DNA of 64,000 nucleotides from Aestuariivivens sediminicola (GCF_022662015.1 NZ_JAKMCM010000003.1:62001-126000), one strand, 5' to 3'. Positions 34,025 through 43,189 are shown, counted from the first letter of the stretch. Notes: generated by a model from the letters alone, not told the origin. Numbers and translations are program-made.

Positions 34025-34321
34025 TTATCGTAAAATCAGTTTTTTGATCACCTCCTTACCCAGCTCCTCATTCAGTAAATTAATTATTTTTTGTTTCCCA
34101 TAGCCTAATTCTTCTCTCAGCACACTGGAACTAAGGTGAATATACAGCGTTTCTTTTTCCAGGTATATTTCGGTAGTGTATTTGTTAACACCATTACCCA
34201 TGAGTTCATTCCATGCTTTAGCGACATTGACTTTGTCTAATCCTTTCTCGAGATTATTCGATTCAACGAAATCCTTTAAAATAGCTTTGATACTCATATG
34301 ATCATTGCGACGTGTTGTCAT
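34025..34321 (-). CDS. DciA-like DUF721 protein
   Basis: A 98-residue DUF721 protein. The sequence NVAKAWNELMGNGVNKYTTEIYLEKETLYIHLSSSVLREELGYGKQKIINLLNEELG matches the KH-like domain of DciA in pieces (W-x-x-L-x-G, the L-x-V/I-x-x-x-S-x-x-x-x-x-E-L pattern). DciA loads the replicative helicase in bacteria without DnaC. Members next to recF are standard in Flavobacteriaceae. It begins 10 nt after the recF stop. Helicase loading here is inferred from family, not shown. Confidence 0.8.
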   Translation of the reverse strand: MTTRRNDHMSIKAILKDFVESNNLEKGLDKVNVAKAWNELMGNGVNKYTTEIYLEKETLYIHLSSSVLREELGYGKQKIINLLNEELGKEVIKKLILR

Positions 34322-34331
34322 GCAGTGGAAT

Positions 34332-35411
34332 TTAAAGTTTAAAAAATTCGTATGATTGATGTGCTTGTTTTACAATGTTTTCGGTCCGCTCGGCATGGGT
34401 GTCACTAATAAAAATCTGACCAAAACTATCCTCACCGGCTAATTTAATAATTTGAGCCACACGTTCTTCATCTAATTTATCAAAAATATCATCCAGTAGT
34501 AAGATAGGTTTCACCTTGCTCTGGGTTTTTATGAAATCAAATTGGGCCAATTTTAATGCAATTAAAAATGATTTTTGTTGGCCCTGACTACCGAATTTCT
34601 TTATAGGGTAACCCTCAATATCGAAAGCGAGGTCGTCCTTATGGATACCGACACTGGTATATTGCAGTGCCCTGTCTTTATTGATCTGTTGCTCCAACAA
34701 GATCTTGAGATCATTTTCAGACAAATCGCTCTTATAAACCAGGTTAACGGTGTCATTACCATTGCTAATGTTGTGATAATGTGCTTTAAAAATGGGGATG
34801 AAGGCTTTTAAAAACGCATTTCTTTTATGAAATATTTTGGTACCGTATTCAGTCAACTGGTCATTGTAAACTGCAATGGTATCGGCATTATAGGTGTGGT
34901 TCAGGGCAAAATACTTTAAAAGGGCATTGCGTTGTGCTAATACCTTGTTGTACTTAATGATGTTTAGAAGATAGGCTTTGTCGCTTTGAGAAATGACACT
35001 ATCTATGAATTTTCTTCGGATATCACTTCCTTCAATAATAAGATCCCTATCAGCTGGTGAAATCATGACCAAGGGTAAAAAGCCGATATGATCACTAAAT
35101 TTATCATAAGCTTTCCCATTCCGTTTAATTATTTTTTTTTGTCCTTTTTTAAGGCTGATAACCACTTTCTCCGGAAGGTCATTTTTTATATAATCGCCCT
35201 GAATAACAAAAAAGTCTTCCCCATGTTTTATGTTTTGGGTGGCAACCGGATTAAAGTAGCTTTTACCAAATGAGAGATGGTATATGGCGTCTAAAATGTT
35301 CGTTTTTCCAATGCCGTTATTTCCTACGATACAATTAATATTTTTATTAAAATCGAAAGACCTATTATCCAGATTTTTGTAATTGATCAGAGAAAGTGAT
35401 TTTAAGATCAT
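34332..35411 (-). CDS. recF: DNA replication and repair protein RecF
   Basis: RecF is an SMC-like ATPase that, with RecO and RecR, loads RecA at single-strand gaps. 359 residues. Walker A is GNNGIGKT (about 30-37), a signature-like segment is [10 protein letters not shown], and Walker B is [16 protein letters not shown]. The N-terminal [14 protein letters not shown] is typical. The DUF721 gene follows 10 nt later. No -7 element with a perfect match was found upstream; CAAAATAT on the plus strand is one base off. Confidence 0.95.
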   Translation of the reverse strand: MILKSLSLINYKNLDNRSFDFNKNINCIVGNNGIGKTNILDAIYHLSFGKSYFNPVATQNIKHGEDFFVIQGDYIKNDLPEKVVISLKKGQKKIIKRNGKAYDKFSDHIGFLPLVMISPADRDLIIEGSDIRRKFIDSVISQSDKAYLLNIIKYNKVLAQRNALLKYFALNHTYNADTIAVYNDQLTEYGTKIFHKRNAFLKAFIPIFKAHYHNISNGNDTVNLVYKSDLSENDLKILLEQQINKDRALQYTSVGIHKDDLAFDIEGYPIKKFGSQGQQKSFLIALKLAQFDFIKTQSKVKPILLLDDIFDKLDEERVAQIIKLAGEDSFGQIFISDTHAERTENIVKQAHQSYEFFKL

Positions 35412-35521
35412 AAAAGCATTAACTAATATTGAGTTTTAAAGAAGAAATACTTCAATTTATGAGAAGTGCAAAATATTGAAAATTATCAAATAAATACCTT
35501 ATAATTTATAAAGAAAAATCA

Positions 35522-35529
35522 TATTTTTG
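35522..35529 (+). promoter_or_regulatory. -7 promoter element of the TPR gene (TATTTTTG)
   Basis: Exact TAnnTTTG, 21 nt before the ATG at 35551. It rules out an in-frame ATG-like start at 35527. Confidence 0.55.
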
Positions 35530-35550
35530 CGGCGCATTAATACAGATTAC

Positions 35551-36321
35551 ATGGCAACTTATAATAAAAGAGGGTATAAACCAAAAACTAAAGGACAAAA
35601 GCAACATAATATTGAAGAGGGTTCAACAACCGCGGAAGTTTTTAACACTTTAGATGAAACGGCATCTAAAACCGAGGCCTTTGTCGAAAAGAATCAAAAA
35701 TATATATTTATAATTATTGGTGTCGTTGCGGTCGTAGTTTTGGGGTATTTAGGATATAATGAATTTATTGCTAAACCAAAACAGATAGAGGCAATGAACG
35801 ATATGTTTCAGGCGCAAAAATATTTCGAGGATGCTGTAAACGGTGTTGAAAAGGATTCGCTATACAATTTAGCTCTGAATGGAGGAGAAGGGAAGTACGG
35901 CATGTTGGATATTGTTGAAGAATACAAAGGGACTCGTGCTGCTAATTTGGCTAATTACTATGCAGGAACAGCATTTTTGAGACTCAAGGACTACAAAAAT
36001 GCAGTAGAATATTTAAGTAACTTCAAAAGTGATGATGAAATTCTGGCGCCTTTGGCAAAGGGCAATATAGGTGATGCCTTTGTACAGTTAAATCAGCCTG
36101 AGGATGCTTTGGATTATTATGAGGAGGCTGCAGAAATGCGTGATAATGAGTTTACCACCCCGATGTATTTGTTTAAGGCGGGGTCGATTGCTTTAGAACT
36201 TGGACAGGCTGAAAAAGCTTTGAATTATTTTAACAGAATTAAGGACGATTATCCGAACGCCACAGAGGCTTCTAATATAGAGGTATTTATAGGAAAAGCC
36301 CAGGTATTAGCGAGTAAGTAA
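35551..36321 (+). CDS. Membrane-anchored TPR protein (YfgM-like)
   Basis: 256 residues. A basic N-terminus (MATYNKRGYKPKTKGQK) and a helical cytoplasmic segment are followed by one transmembrane helix (about 52-72, IFIIIGVVAVVVLGYLGY). A periplasmic region of TPR-like helix pairs comes next (NYYAGTAFLRLKDYKNAVEYL, NIGDAFVQLNQPEDALDYYEE, KAGSIALELGQAEKALNYF). This topology resembles YfgM, a SecYEG-associated ancillary protein. The link to Sec is inferred. ribH begins 1 nt after its stop. Confidence 0.82.
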   Translation: MATYNKRGYKPKTKGQKQHNIEEGSTTAEVFNTLDETASKTEAFVEKNQKYIFIIIGVVAVVVLGYLGYNEFIAKPKQIEAMNDMFQAQKYFEDAVNGVEKDSLYNLALNGGEGKYGMLDIVEEYKGTRAANLANYYAGTAFLRLKDYKNAVEYLSNFKSDDEILAPLAKGNIGDAFVQLNQPEDALDYYEEAAEMRDNEFTTPMYLFKAGSIALELGQAEKALNYFNRIKDDYPNATEASNIEVFIGKAQVLASK

Positions 36322-36322
36322 C

Positions 36323-36808
36323 ATGGCCACTGAAAATAAGAATTTATCAGATTACGATAAAACCACAATCCCAAACGCGAATAAATTTCGGTTTGGGATT
36401 GTCGTTTCAGAATGGAACCATGACATCACCGAAAATCTTTTTAAGGGCGCATTTGATACGCTTCTGGAACACGGTGTGTTGGCCGGAAACATTGTTAGAT
36501 GGAATGTTCCGGGTAGTTTTGAACTTATTTACGGCTGTAAGAAAATGCAGGAGCAAATGGTCAATGCAGTTATAGCCGTGGGGAGTGTCATAAAGGGAGA
36601 GACCAAACATTTCGATTTTATTTGTGATTCGGTCGCACATGGTATAAAAGATTTGAATGTTACAGGCGAAACACCTGTCGTTTTTTGCGTACTTACCGAC
36701 AATACAAAACAACAGGCCATTGACCGTTCGGGAGGAAAACATGGCAATAAAGGTACCGAGGCTGCTATTGCTGCCATTAAAATGGCTGAATTACGCAAAA
36801 ATAGCTGA
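36323..36808 (+). CDS. ribH: 6,7-dimethyl-8-ribityllumazine synthase
   Basis: RibH condenses ribulose-derived butanone phosphate with the aminouracil intermediate in riboflavin synthesis, as a large icosahedral or pentameric assembly. 161 residues. The substrate-binding FGIVVSEWNHDIT has the aromatic Trp used for stacking. VPGSFELIYGCKKM, GSVIKGETKHFDFICDSVAHGI (with the catalytic His pair region) and FCVLTDNTKQQAIDRSGGKHGNKG are all conserved, quoted here in separate blocks. It begins directly after the TPR gene and probably shares its transcript. No FMN riboswitch was seen. Confidence 0.95.
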   Translation: MATENKNLSDYDKTTIPNANKFRFGIVVSEWNHDITENLFKGAFDTLLEHGVLAGNIVRWNVPGSFELIYGCKKMQEQMVNAVIAVGSVIKGETKHFDFICDSVAHGIKDLNVTGETPVVFCVLTDNTKQQAIDRSGGKHGNKGTEAAIAAIKMAELRKNS

Positions 36809-36813
36809 AGCCT

Positions 36814-36847
36814 AAAAGACTTAGGTGATTTACACAGGTCTTTTTAT
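36814..36847 (+). terminator. Probable terminator after ribH
   Basis: AAAAGAC pairs with GTCTTTT across a 17-nt loop, with a T-run at the end. Weak stem. Confidence 0.45.
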
Positions 36848-36943
36848 CTCAATTCTCGATGTAAACAACACATACAGCCAATCCGATTACTTTCTTATTG
36901 AAAACTTGTTAAGTTAAACTTTTAAACTTAAGAGTATAGTTTG

Positions 36944-36951
36944 TATTTTTG
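36944..36951 (+). promoter_or_regulatory. -7 promoter element of the small-protein/mutL/rhomboid operon (TATTTTTG)
   Basis: Exact TAnnTTTG, 21 nt before the TTG start codon of the first small gene. The following genes are packed closely as far as 40979. Confidence 0.55.
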
Positions 36952-36972
36952 GAGGACAAGCATTAATTACAT

Positions 36973-37206
36973 TTGTTTAAACAACGTAAGCATAAAACCT
37001 TTAGTTACAAACCACGGTTTATAAAAACGGATGAAGCGCACACTCAATCGGATGCGAGAAATAAAACCGATTTCATTTCGAAGTGGAAGGCGAATCAATC
37101 GGGTAAAAGACGCGTTTCGAAAGGAGGTTTGAAATTGGGGACTTTGATATTGCTTTTGGTACTGTTATTGATCTTAATGTATGCACTGGAAAGGAAATAC
37201 ATGTAA
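36973..37206 (+). CDS. Small single-helix membrane protein, first of two related genes
   Basis: 77 residues with a TTG start; an in-frame stop lies three codons upstream, so no longer start exists. A basic N-terminus with KHKTFSYKPRF is followed by a polar stretch and one C-terminal transmembrane helix (LGTLILLLVLLLILMYAL). The next gene begins with the very similar KNKKYNYTPRF and also ends in one helix, so the two look like diverged paralogues. No function is known. Such genes have sometimes been labelled riboflavin synthase beta because of the nearby ribH, but they have no similarity to it. Confidence 0.65.
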   Translation: MFKQRKHKTFSYKPRFIKTDEAHTQSDARNKTDFISKWKANQSGKRRVSKGGLKLGTLILLLVLLLILMYALERKYM

Positions 37207-37221
37207 ATCAAAAAATATACT

Positions 37222-37509
37222 ATGGGATTACTTAAATTAAGAAAGAATAAAAAGTACAATTATACGCCGCGTTTTTACGACGACAAGGGTGAGGGTAGTC
37301 CGTTTAAAATGAAGCATAAATTTGATGCCTACAGAAAAACTGTAGGCGGTAATGCAGGTTTTAAAACAAAGATTAATAATGCCCTAGACGATTTAAAAAA
37401 TAATCCTGATCGAGAGGCAAACAGACGCATATTAATCATTGTAGGGATATTAATACTCGTGTTTCTTTTTATCATAGATTTCGATCTTTCTATTTTCTTT
37501 TCAAATTAA
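37222..37509 (+). CDS. Small single-helix membrane protein, second of two related genes
   Basis: 95 residues. The N-terminus MGLLKLRKNKKYNYTPRFYD shares the K-x-K-x-Y/F-x-Y-x-PRF motif with the preceding gene. The middle is basic and polar. The C-terminus has one helix (ILIIVGILILVFLFII). It starts 15 nt after that gene and ends 3 nt before mutL. It is a conserved-looking member of the operon with no recognised function. Confidence 0.7.
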   Translation: MGLLKLRKNKKYNYTPRFYDDKGEGSPFKMKHKFDAYRKTVGGNAGFKTKINNALDDLKNNPDREANRRILIIVGILILVFLFIIDFDLSIFFSN

Positions 37510-37512
37510 TTC

Positions 37513-39363
37513 ATGGCAGATATCATTCAGCTATTACCGGATCATGTAGCCAATCAAATTGCTGCGGGTGAAGTTGTGCAACGTCCGGCATCTGTCGTTA
37601 AGGAGCTTCTTGAAAACGCCATTGATGCTGAGGCAACATTGGTGAAATTAATTATTAAGGACGCCGGTAAAACATTAATCCAGGTCATAGATAATGGTGA
37701 TGGTATGAGTACAACTGATGCGCGCTTAAGTTTTGAGCGACATGCCACATCCAAGATTAAAACAGCTGAAGATTTATTTCAATTACATACTAAAGGTTTC
37801 CGTGGAGAAGCATTAGCGAGTATCGCAGCGATCGCTCACGTGAACCTTAAAACAAAACAGGAACGCGATGAGGTAGGTACCGAAATTACAATTGAGGGAA
37901 GTACTATTGTGTCGCAAGAGATTGTTGTAACACCAAAAGGAACTTCCGTATCAGTAAAAAATCTGTTCTTCAATATTCCAGCCAGACGTAATTTTTTAAA
38001 ATCAAATACTGTGGAGTTACGTCATGTAATTGACGAGTTCCACAGAGTGGCCTTAGCGCATCCAAAAATCCATTTTACTTTTTATAATAATGGAAGTGAA
38101 ATGTTCAATTTACCCGTTAGCAATTACAGACAGCGTATTGTGAATATTTTTGGAGCGAAAACCAATGAAAAACTCGTGCCCGTTGAGGAAGCTACCGAAG
38201 TGGTTAAAATAGTCGGTTTTGTCGGTAAACCTGAGTTTGCAAAAAAAACCAGGGGAGAACAATATTTTTTCGTTAATGAAAGATTTATAAAGAGTGCCTA
38301 TTTAAACCATGCCATTTTATCGGCTTTTGAAGGCCTGATCAGACCGGGTGCCCATCCCAGTTATTTTTTAAATTTAACTGTGGATCCCCAGTCTATAGAC
38401 ATTAATATCCATCCTACAAAAACAGAAATCAAGTTTAATGACGAGCATACACTGTATGCTATTTTGCGCTCATCCGTAAAGCACAGCCTTGGTCAGTTTA
38501 ACATCGCTCCGGTTCTTGATTTTGAACACGACTCAAATTTAGATACGCCTTATACGGACATAAAATCAGTTGTAGATACACCTAAGATTGAAGTGGATAG
38601 AAATTTTAATCCTTTTCAAGAGTCCCATTCCATGAAGGGTCAGGCAAGCGCTTTTAAAAGGCCATCATCGGGTCATTGGGATAGTCTGTACATTGGATTG
38701 GAGTCGAAGAAGATTACCCCACAGGCCGATTTTAAGGACATGCATATTGAAGGAGAGGAGGCAGCAAGTTCACTTTTCGAAGCTGAGGCATCAGTAGAGC
38801 AGGACCATAAGACCTATCAATTTCATAATAAATATATCATTAGTGCCATAAAATCAGGGCTATTGGTCATTGATCAATTTCGAGCACACCAACGTATTTT
38901 GTATGAAGAGTTTCTTAAAAATTTAACCGTGAAGGAGGGAGTTAGTCAGCAATTATTATTTCCCTTGCAGATCCACCTGCCAACACCTGAAGTGGAGATC
39001 ATTAAACAGTTAAAGGAGGACTTAGAGCATACAGGCTTCGTGTTTTCAAGTATTGGTGATGAATTAATAGAAATTATGGGTGTTCCTTTAAATGTTCCGG
39101 AGAGTGAAGTGTCTATTATTTTGGAACAGTTAATTAATGATGTACAACATGAAGTTCCTGAGGCCAGCTTCAGTGCTATTGATTTACTGGCCAAATCGAT
39201 GGCCAAAAGTTTAGCGATAAAAGCAGGGCAACCCTTAAAGAAGGACGAACAGGAATACATTGTCAATAAACTTTTTGCATGCAAAGAGCCCAATGTAACC
39301 CCCAGTAATAGATTGACTTTTGTAACGGTGGGTATTGATGAATTGGATAAAAAATTTATTTAG
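37513..39363 (+). CDS. mutL: DNA mismatch repair protein MutL
   Basis: MutL links MutS mismatch recognition to strand removal. 616 residues. The N-terminal GHKL ATPase is complete: ELLENAIDAEAT (31-42), DNGDGM (60-65), HATSKI and FRGEALASI. The C-terminal dimerisation domain begins near residue 430. There the endonuclease motif DQHA(X)2E(X)4E of MutL from MutH-less bacteria is changed to DQFRAHQ (454-460), lacking the His and the first Glu. The late Cys-Pro-His-Gly-Arg-Pro motif reads VTPSNRLTF. Nicking activity is therefore doubtful. The start lies 3 nt after the small membrane-protein gene. Confidence 0.95.
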   Translation: MADIIQLLPDHVANQIAAGEVVQRPASVVKELLENAIDAEATLVKLIIKDAGKTLIQVIDNGDGMSTTDARLSFERHATSKIKTAEDLFQLHTKGFRGEALASIAAIAHVNLKTKQERDEVGTEITIEGSTIVSQEIVVTPKGTSVSVKNLFFNIPARRNFLKSNTVELRHVIDEFHRVALAHPKIHFTFYNNGSEMFNLPVSNYRQRIVNIFGAKTNEKLVPVEEATEVVKIVGFVGKPEFAKKTRGEQYFFVNERFIKSAYLNHAILSAFEGLIRPGAHPSYFLNLTVDPQSIDINIHPTKTEIKFNDEHTLYAILRSSVKHSLGQFNIAPVLDFEHDSNLDTPYTDIKSVVDTPKIEVDRNFNPFQESHSMKGQASAFKRPSSGHWDSLYIGLESKKITPQADFKDMHIEGEEAASSLFEAEASVEQDHKTYQFHNKYIISAIKSGLLVIDQFRAHQRILYEEFLKNLTVKEGVSQQLLFPLQIHLPTPEVEIIKQLKEDLEHTGFVFSSIGDELIEIMGVPLNVPESEVSIILEQLINDVQHEVPEASFSAIDLLAKSMAKSLAIKAGQPLKKDEQEYIVNKLFACKEPNVTPSNRLTFVTVGIDELDKKFI

Positions 39364-39366
39364 GAT

Positions 39367-40116
39367 ATGATTAGAATTACAGATACTGTAAAACACCTGA
39401 TAATTATCAATGTCATTATGTTTATTGGAACCATGGCCATAGGTGGCAATACCTTTTATGATTGGTTCGCCATGCATTTCCCTAAAAATGAAGATTTTAG
39501 TTATTGGCAGATCATAACACATATGTTTATGCATGGGGGATTCATGCATTTGGCTTTAAACATGTTTGGTTTATGGATGTTTGGGACACCCGTGGAGCAG
39601 GTGCTGGGATCCAAACGTTTTTTATTTATTTATTTTTCAGCGGGTCTCGGGGCATTGGCACTGCAATTGGGAGAATACTATTTCAGATTTATGCCTTATT
39701 TTAATGAATTAATGGCTTCCGGTTATTCCAAATCAGAAATATTACAAATGCTTTCCACTGCGCGGGGTGTAAATGGAATGAGCTCTATTCAACATCAGAA
39801 TCTTCAAGAAGCATTTTATTTATACAGTGTAATCATGGTAGGGGCATCAGGTTGTTTAATGGGAATTCTGGCTGCTTTTGGCATTATGAATCCGGAAGCG
39901 AGATTGATGCTTATTTTTCTGCCCATTCCTGTAAAAGCCAAGTATTTTATTCCTGCTCTGCTCATTATTGAAACCATTATGGGATTAAAAGGGCAGTCCA
40001 TATTCGGAGGTGCAAATATTGCTCATTTTGCCCATGTAGGTGGTGCCATAACCGGAGGATTTATAATGTGGTATTGGAAGAAAAATCAGTTTAATCAAAA
40101 CAGGTGGGATTTATGA
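39367..40116 (+). CDS. Rhomboid-family intramembrane serine protease
   Basis: 249 residues with about six transmembrane helices. The nucleophile is Ser161 in GASG (159-162) and the catalytic His is H223 in the last helix (NIAHFAHVGGAITGG). HMFMHGGFMHLALNMFGLW carries the conserved His/Asn that forms the oxyanion hole. It should cleave transmembrane substrates in the inner membrane; none is known. It begins 3 nt after mutL and overlaps the next rhomboid gene by 4 nt (ATGA). Confidence 0.93.
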   Translation: MIRITDTVKHLIIINVIMFIGTMAIGGNTFYDWFAMHFPKNEDFSYWQIITHMFMHGGFMHLALNMFGLWMFGTPVEQVLGSKRFLFIYFSAGLGALALQLGEYYFRFMPYFNELMASGYSKSEILQMLSTARGVNGMSSIQHQNLQEAFYLYSVIMVGASGCLMGILAAFGIMNPEARLMLIFLPIPVKAKYFIPALLIIETIMGLKGQSIFGGANIAHFAHVGGAITGGFIMWYWKKNQFNQNRWDL

Positions 40117-40979
40117 CGTCATTATCTCAAGATATAAAGGATAAGTTAAAGCGGTTAAATGCCTTAGAGAAAATAATTGTCATTAATCTTATTGTTTTTC
40201 TTCTGGCGCTTCTATTTGACTCCCTTTTTGCCTGGTTCGAATTACCCAGTAATATTGATGCCTTTATAACTCAGCCATGGAGTCTTGTAAGCTATGCATT
40301 TCTGCATTATAACTTTTTGCACATTTTATTCAACATGTTATGGTTGTATATTATCGGACAATGGATACTAAATTTGTTTCATTCAAAATTGGCCTTAAAC
40401 ATTTATTTTCTCGGGGCCATCGCTGGAGGCCTGTTGTATTTACTGGTCTATAATCTCTTTCCTGATGTTTTTGTAAACAGCCGTTTAGTAGGTGCCTCTG
40501 CTTCGGTTAGAGCATTATTGATTTTTTTATGTGCGTATCTACCCCATAAAGAGTTTCGTTTTTTTACAATAAGTATTAAACTGTGGTATATAGGTTTGAT
40601 CATTGTAATTCTTGATGTGCTCGGCGTTATTTCGGGTATAAAGGATCCTGTTTATGGAAATTCAGGAGGTAATATTGCCCATCTGGGCGGTGCGTTTTTA
40701 GGGTATTTTTATGCAAAGCAGCTAAGCAAGGGAACAGATATTGGAAAAGGATTCGAAAAAATAATGGACACTGTTATGGCCCTTTTTAAGCGTTCAGGCA
40801 CCGGGCCTTTAAAGACAGTTCATAAAAAGAAAAGTAAGGTTGGAGGTTATTCCAAATCTGAATTTAATGAGTTCAGCAATCAGAAGAAAATCGATCTCAT
40901 ACTTGATAAGATCAGTAAAAGCGGTTACGATAGTCTGACAGCAGAAGAAAAAGAGTTTTTGTTCCGGTCCGGGAAATAG
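40113..40979 (+). CDS. Second rhomboid-family protease
   Basis: 288 residues from the ATG overlapping the first rhomboid's stop. The nucleophile is Ser129 in VGASASV (G-x-S-x). The catalytic His190 is in GGNIAHLGGAFLG. AFLHYNFLHILFNMLWLY gives the oxyanion-hole His and Asn. A cytoplasmic C-terminal tail of about 80 residues ends in KIDLILDKISKSGYDSLTAEEKEFLFRSG, a motif common at the end of Bacteroidota rhomboids. Two adjacent active-looking rhomboids may act together or on different substrates. Confidence 0.92.
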   Translation: MTSLSQDIKDKLKRLNALEKIIVINLIVFLLALLFDSLFAWFELPSNIDAFITQPWSLVSYAFLHYNFLHILFNMLWLYIIGQWILNLFHSKLALNIYFLGAIAGGLLYLLVYNLFPDVFVNSRLVGASASVRALLIFLCAYLPHKEFRFFTISIKLWYIGLIIVILDVLGVISGIKDPVYGNSGGNIAHLGGAFLGYFYAKQLSKGTDIGKGFEKIMDTVMALFKRSGTGPLKTVHKKKSKVGGYSKSEFNEFSNQKKIDLILDKISKSGYDSLTAEEKEFLFRSGK

Positions 40980-41108
40980 AATAAGTGGTCAAGGCCTTAG
41001 CCAAAAGGTGATTATTTGTCGTGTTTTAGTAAAATATAATGTATAGTCACGTTAAACAGTTAATTGTTGCTATTTTCAACGATTAGAATAACACATACCA
41101 ATTGAAGT

Positions 41109-42128
41109 GTGAAAAAGATGCATTTCCTTGATAAAGTTATATATATCGTCAATGTAATTTTGGCTACACTCCTTTTGTTATCCTATGGTTTACCCTTTCT
41201 TCCTCCAAAAACATTTTCAATTCTTGCCGTATTAAATCTGGGTGTTCCTTTTTTAATTATATCCAATATTATTTGTTTTTTATATTGGTTGATTAAGGCA
41301 AAACGGCAATTTTTATTGTCCCTGGTTGTTATATTTTTAGGGTACTTAGCCTATGGTTCCCTTTATAAATTTTCGGCAACGGAAAAGGTGGTAGACCGAG
41401 ATCATTTGACCGTCATGAATTACAATGTCAGATTATTTAATTTGTACAATTGGATCCCTGAGGAGGGTATGGAGACAAAAATTACAGAATTTATTGAGGA
41501 CGAGGCACCGGACGTATTAAGTTTACAGGAATACCATCCGCATAAAAACATTGACCTTTCGTTTTTTAAATACAAATACGAAAAATTATCCGGTAAAAAA
41601 GTGAGGTATGGTCAGGCCATTTTTTCTCAATTTCCAATTGTTAACAGTGGTTCCGTTGAGTTTCCTAATACAGCAAATAATGCAATTTATGCTGATATTG
41701 TAAAGGATGAAGACACCATTAGAATTTATAATATCCACTTAGAGTCCTTACACATCAATACCGATGTAGAAAGTCTTAAAAAGGAAGATTCGGAACGCTT
41801 ATTCAAAAGGGTGAGCAATACATTTAAAATGCAGCAGTTTCAGACAGAATTATTCCTCATGCACAAGAAAGCCTGTAAGTATAAGATGATTATTTGCGGT
41901 GATTTCAACAATACGGCTTTCTCCTATGTCTACAGGACCATTAAGGGCGAATTGAAAGATGCATTCAATGAGGCAGGTAATGGTTTTGGCCGCACCTATC
42001 ATTTTAAATTTTTTCCTGTGCGGATTGATTTTATTTTTACGGATGATGCCTTCGAGGTTTTTGGGTTTAAGACATACAAGCAACACTTTTCGGACCATTA
42101 CCCTATTATGGCCACATTGGGCCTATAG
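41109..42128 (+). CDS. Membrane-anchored endonuclease/exonuclease/phosphatase-family protein
   Basis: 339 residues. Three N-terminal hydrophobic helices (to about residue 90) are followed by an EEP-family domain: TVMNYNVRLFN, DVLSLQEYHP with the metal-binding Glu, IICGDFNNTAFS, and RIDFIFTDDAFEV with SDHYPIMATL at the end. The catalytic Asp, Asn and His pair are present. DNA, phospholipid head groups or inositol phosphates are all possible substrates. The preferred start is GTG; an ATG three codons later would also work. No promoter element was recognised. Confidence 0.88.
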   Translation: MKKMHFLDKVIYIVNVILATLLLLSYGLPFLPPKTFSILAVLNLGVPFLIISNIICFLYWLIKAKRQFLLSLVVIFLGYLAYGSLYKFSATEKVVDRDHLTVMNYNVRLFNLYNWIPEEGMETKITEFIEDEAPDVLSLQEYHPHKNIDLSFFKYKYEKLSGKKVRYGQAIFSQFPIVNSGSVEFPNTANNAIYADIVKDEDTIRIYNIHLESLHINTDVESLKKEDSERLFKRVSNTFKMQQFQTELFLMHKKACKYKMIICGDFNNTAFSYVYRTIKGELKDAFNEAGNGFGRTYHFKFFPVRIDFIFTDDAFEVFGFKTYKQHFSDHYPIMATLGL

Positions 42129-42159
42129 ATCTATTTATTGCTGTAATTTGAATAGTGTA

Positions 42160-42468
42160 CTACATGAAGCTGCAATCCACAGCGTCCGAAATAATATGAA
42201 GGACCAGGCCAATGGCCAGCAGTCGGGATTTTTTTGGCAGCATTAGGAAGACATAAAATGTTATCGCAAACCATGAATGCAAGGGATGAAAACCTATGCT
42301 GCAACGGTCAGGGTCGAAAATAGGGGTGGCAATGAAATGATCCAGATCAATAATAAATGCCGATAGCATTATAAAATAAGCCATTTTCCAAGACGATTTA
42401 AACCCTATTAAGGCCACCATAAGGGGGAGTAAAAAATGACAACCGTAATGTGCAACCCATTGTACCAT
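42160..42468 (-). CDS. DUF6122 membrane protein
   Basis: 102 residues, mostly hydrophobic, with three to four helices and conserved polar residues (HYGCHFLLP, IDLDHF, GFHPLHSW, LHIISDAVDC). The His/Asp pattern resembles YdjM-type membrane hydrolases, but activity is unproven. I recall this family as DUF6122. Its start overlaps the WbqC gene stop (TAATG), so the two are translated together. Confidence 0.75.
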   Translation of the reverse strand: MVQWVAHYGCHFLLPLMVALIGFKSSWKMAYFIMLSAFIIDLDHFIATPIFDPDRCSIGFHPLHSWFAITFYVFLMLPKKSRLLAIGLVLHIISDAVDCSFM

Positions 42469-43091
42469 TAAACACCTTGTAAAGTTTGTGATTCCAGATA
42501 GTTCACTGTATTTGGACCTTCATTGAATAGTAAATCCAAAATACTTAAGTTGGGTATAAATCCATATTTAGCATGAAAGACTTGTACGTAGGGTCTGAAA
42601 CCATATGCTTTTTCTTTTTTAGCATTTACCAAATGACGAAAGTCTGTAAAGTTCTTAACGGTTTCAGTATAACTTTTAGAAGACCTCAGATTCAATTTTA
42701 ATTGTAAACAACTGCAAATGCTTTCAAAGCAGGATAAATTAAAGTCTAAAATAAATTCATGAGGTTTCTTAAAAAGAGGCACCAGTTCATCTTTATAAAA
42801 TTCAAAAAACGGGGAATTACTGTAGGCCGTCAGAATGGACTTCCAATGGGTCTGCTGCCACTTTTGAGCATTAAAAATTTTTACATCCCTGTATTTTTGT
42901 CTGTTCTTTTGCGAATGGACTACAGGAATATTTAATACCAATTTCCCATTCGGACTGTAAATGTGCGTCCTATTTCTATAGGTCTGTTTTACAAAATTGT
43001 CGTCCGTTTCGAACATTATATTTTCGGTCTTTACGATGGCTACAAAATGAGCTATTGACGGAAAGTAAGTTGGGTGAATGATAATGTTCAT
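42468..43091 (-). CDS. WbqC-family protein
   Basis: 207 residues from MNIIIHPTYFPSI. WbqC-like proteins often occur in O-antigen or amino-sugar contexts, but their reaction is not settled. Visible family blocks are HPTYFPSIAHF, YRNRTHIYSPNGKLVLNIPV, KIFNAQKWQQTHWKSI, AYSNSPFFEFY and YVQVFHAKYGFIPNLSILDLL (its start quoted). The start was chosen because the upstream alternative adds a non-homologous stretch. It follows lepB on the same strand by 98 nt. Confidence 0.85.
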   Translation of the reverse strand: MNIIIHPTYFPSIAHFVAIVKTENIMFETDDNFVKQTYRNRTHIYSPNGKLVLNIPVVHSQKNRQKYRDVKIFNAQKWQQTHWKSILTAYSNSPFFEFYKDELVPLFKKPHEFILDFNLSCFESICSCLQLKLNLRSSKSYTETVKNFTDFRHLVNAKKEKAYGFRPYVQVFHAKYGFIPNLSILDLLFNEGPNTVNYLESQTLQGV

Positions 43092-43189
43092 TTTAAATAG
43101 CGTTACAACACCTGACACATAGGGAATAATGTATTCTCTGATTTGATCACATCCATTTGAAAGAATTACGAAATCATTTGATACTGAGC

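Noticed and set aside
36973-37509. Riboflavin synthase subunits
   Set aside because: Both small proteins have a single membrane helix and no lumazine-binding motifs; the idea rests only on the neighbouring ribH.
42160-42246. Plus-strand frame overlapping the end of the EEP gene and the DUF6122 gene
   Set aside because: It is out of frame with the conserved EEP sequence and opposite to DUF6122, with no family similarity.
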